Program-made: the position numbers and the translations under genes
The notes under the pieces: generated by a model
The model's input: the letters and a program-made list of their open reading frames with translations, nothing else
What the model was told of the DNA's origin: nothing
Databases searched by the model: none
Part shown: positions 60,846 through 64,000 of the stretch, in pieces
How the letters are laid out: every line of letters starts with the position of its first letter
Numbering within the stretch: the stretch's first letter is position 1
Assembly (NCBI RefSeq): GCF_009760925.1
Contig: NZ_VRLV01000002.1
Coordinates: 1,054,001 to 1,118,000, forward strand
DNA from: Nonomuraea typhae
Lineage (GTDB): Bacteria; Actinomycetota; Actinomycetes; Streptosporangiales; Streptosporangiaceae
Direction: 5' to 3'
DNA length: 64,000 nucleotides

Positions 60846-61427
60846 TCAGCGCCAGTAGCCGGTCACGGAGTGGCCGAGTTCTTCGAAGAGCGCGCGGGTG
60901 AGCGGCAGCGAGATGCCCAGCACGTTGCCGTGGTCGCCCTCGATGCCCTCGACGAACCAGCCGCCCTTGCCCTCGATGCTGAAGCCGCCGGCCAGTTGCA
61001 GCGGCTCGCCGGAGTCGATGTATGCCTCGAGCTCGGCGTCGGTGGGCCGGCCGAAGCGGATCACGGTCGTGCCGGTCTCGGCCGCCTCCTTGCCGGCCGC
61101 CACGTCGATGACGCAGTGGCCGGTCACCAGGCGGCCCGTGCGGCCGCGCATCATGCGCCAGCGCTTGAGCGTCTCCTCCGGCGTGCCCGGCTTGCCGTAC
61201 GGCCGGCCGTCCAGCTCCAGGATCGAGTCGCAGCCGATGACCAGCCCCTCGTCGAGGTCGGCGGCCACCGCGCGGGCCTTGGCCCTGGCCAGTTCGAGTG
61301 CGAGCGCGGCCGGTGAGTAGGCGGTGTAGGCGTCCTCGTCGACCCCGCTGACGATCACCTTGGGATCGAGCCCGGCGTTGCGCAGCAGGGCGAGGCGGGC
61401 GGGGGAAGCTGAGGCGAGGACGATCAT
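60846..61427 (-). CDS. maf: Maf-family nucleoside triphosphate pyrophosphatase
   Basis: A 193-residue protein. [31 protein letters not shown] is the canonical Maf start, with [21 protein letters not shown] and the C-terminal [27 protein letters not shown]. Maf proteins hydrolyse non-canonical or modified NTPs in house-cleaning. Next to the acyl-CoA carboxylase locus in many actinomycetes; here it sits between DUF937 and a methyltransferase. Confidence 0.94.
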   Translation of the reverse strand: MIVLASASPARLALLRNAGLDPKVIVSGVDEDAYTAYSPAALALELARAKARAVAADLDEGLVIGCDSILELDGRPYGKPGTPEETLKRWRMMRGRTGRLVTGHCVIDVAAGKEAAETGTTVIRFGRPTDAELEAYIDSGEPLQLAGGFSIEGKGGWFVEGIEGDHGNVLGISLPLTRALFEELGHSVTGYWR

Positions 61428-61443
61428 CGCCCCAGCTTACCGG

Positions 61444-62055
61444 TCACCAGTCGGGGTTCGACGTGCCCTGGGTGGCCGAGCTCGGCTGCTGTTGCTGGTG
61501 TGGCTGCGGCGGCTGCTGGGGCAGCTGGCCCTCGGGCGTGCCGCCGAAGATGCTGCCGAGCAGGCCGCCCAGCAGGTCACCGAGGCCGCCATCCTGCATG
61601 CCGGTGTGCTCCTGGTTGAGGTCGTCGGCGACGGCTCCGGCGTCCATGTTCTGCCGGCTCGCGCGGTCGGCCAGCAAGGACATGATCATCGGTGCGATGA
61701 GCGGGAGCAGCTTCATGATGGTGTTGCTGTTGATGCCGGCGAACTGGGCCAGCCCGTCCGCCGCCTGTTCGGTGCCCTGGGCGCCGAGGACGTGGCCCAG
61801 GATGCCCTGGCCGTCCCTGGTCAGGTTGGCCACGTCACCGGTGAAGGGGTCGGCGTCGACGTGCTGGTCGAGCGCGCTGCGCAGGGCCTGCGCGCCGTCG
61901 AGGTTCTCGGCGTTGCGGGCCATGCCGCCGGCGATGGTGCCCGTGGCGGCCTCGACGACGGTGCGCGCGGTGGCCACGTCGGTGCCGAGGAGCCCGGCGA
62001 TCTGCTGCAGGCCGGAATCGCCCAGTTGTGCGATGAGCTCGTCATTGAGTGACAC
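61444..62055 (-). CDS. DUF937 protein
   Basis: A 203-residue protein. MSLNDELIAQLGDSGLQQIAGLLGTDVATARTVVEAATGTIAGGMARN and LLPLIAPMIMSLLADRA are the DUF937 pattern. The tail is Gly/Gln/Pro-rich (GGLGDLLGGLLGSIFGG, then PQQPPQPHQQQQP). Function unknown. GTG 62055 has its GGGGGG ribosome-binding stretch inside the 3' arm of a strong hairpin, so translation may be controlled. Confidence 0.85.
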   Translation of the reverse strand: MSLNDELIAQLGDSGLQQIAGLLGTDVATARTVVEAATGTIAGGMARNAENLDGAQALRSALDQHVDADPFTGDVANLTRDGQGILGHVLGAQGTEQAADGLAQFAGINSNTIMKLLPLIAPMIMSLLADRASRQNMDAGAVADDLNQEHTGMQDGGLGDLLGGLLGSIFGGTPEGQLPQQPPQPHQQQQPSSATQGTSNPDW

Positions 62056-62058
62056 GAC

Positions 62059-62091
62059 AAGTCCCCCCGATCGTTCGTCTCGGGGGGACTT
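62059..62091 (-). promoter_or_regulatory. Hairpin covering the DUF937 ribosome-binding site
   Basis: AAGTCCCCCCGA and TCGGGGGGACTT form a perfect 12-bp stem with a 9-nt loop. On the minus strand the GGGGGG arm ends 3 nt before GTG 62055 and is the only Shine-Dalgarno candidate. It also lies 46 nt after the ftsH stop, so it could be a terminator instead. Confidence 0.6.
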
Positions 62092-62137
62092 ACCCGTGGC
62101 TTTATCTGGCTATTTCCAGAATTGAACTAACTGTCGG

Positions 62138-64000
<1,863 letters not shown>

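Overview
The window is very GC-rich, with strong G/C preference at third codon positions. It carries families typical of filamentous actinomycetes: an F420-type LLM oxidoreductase, GuaB1, LigB, the 10-methyl fatty acid pair TmsA/TmsB, DUF4192, DUF1707, SARP and XRE-STAND-WD40 regulators, and many genes that look leaderless. I infer a Streptosporangiales-like organism (Nonomuraea or a relative). The genus cannot be fixed from this sequence alone. I saw no rRNA, tRNA, CRISPR array, transposase or prophage.

Left part (1-15 kb): the 5' half of a tricorn-type protease gene; a secreted GH85 endoglycosidase behind LacI-like operator sequences; an LLM oxidoreductase with a MerR/SoxR-type operator; a DGPF/YCII protein coupled to an ECF42 sigma factor; leuS preceded by a leader peptide with three consecutive Leu codons and a terminator (a classical attenuator); a proline-rich membrane protein; a ketosynthase-like protein lacking its catalytic Cys; and an RNA/DNA methyltransferase.

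Centre-left (15-23.7 kb) is the most interesting part. Two paralogous cytochromes P450 with the same upstream 11-mer flank a compact cluster. On the minus strand the cluster encodes a 74-residue peptide with six Cys, a MauE-like membrane protein, a TlpA/MauD-like thioredoxin, an ABC exporter and an S26 signal peptidase. A SARP regulator is divergent from it. Direct repeats with 11-bp period lie in the peptide promoter, and a strong hairpin separates the peptide gene from the rest. I read this as a candidate export and disulfide-maturation cassette for a small secreted peptide. I do not know it as a described system.

Middle (23.7-49 kb): an XRE-STAND-WD40 protein, a GMC oxidoreductase, an acyl-CoA ligase, a DUF885 protein whose 3' end is tandemly duplicated, a serine beta-lactamase-like hydrolase, an RHH regulator-DUF4097-DrrAB-type ABC-PPOX operon, a Uma2-like protein, the TmsA/TmsB lipid methylation operon, a hydroxyacid dehydrogenase coupled to a Ser/Thr kinase, an AMACR-nitroreductase-P450 run, and an FAD monooxygenase/TetR pair with two operators.

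Right part (49-64 kb): GuaB1, an SDR, an FKBP, an EI24-like membrane protein, DUF4192, DUF1707/DUF4870, an RlpA-like secreted protein, a RecF/OLD-like ATPase, LigB, a methyltransferase, Maf, DUF937 and the 3' part of ftsH. Intergenic DNA between 52.7 and 55.9 kb holds three unrelated short tandem-repeat arrays. A ~95-nt palindromic repeat occurs in inverted orientation at 6.4 and 60.0 kb, each time beside a stop codon.
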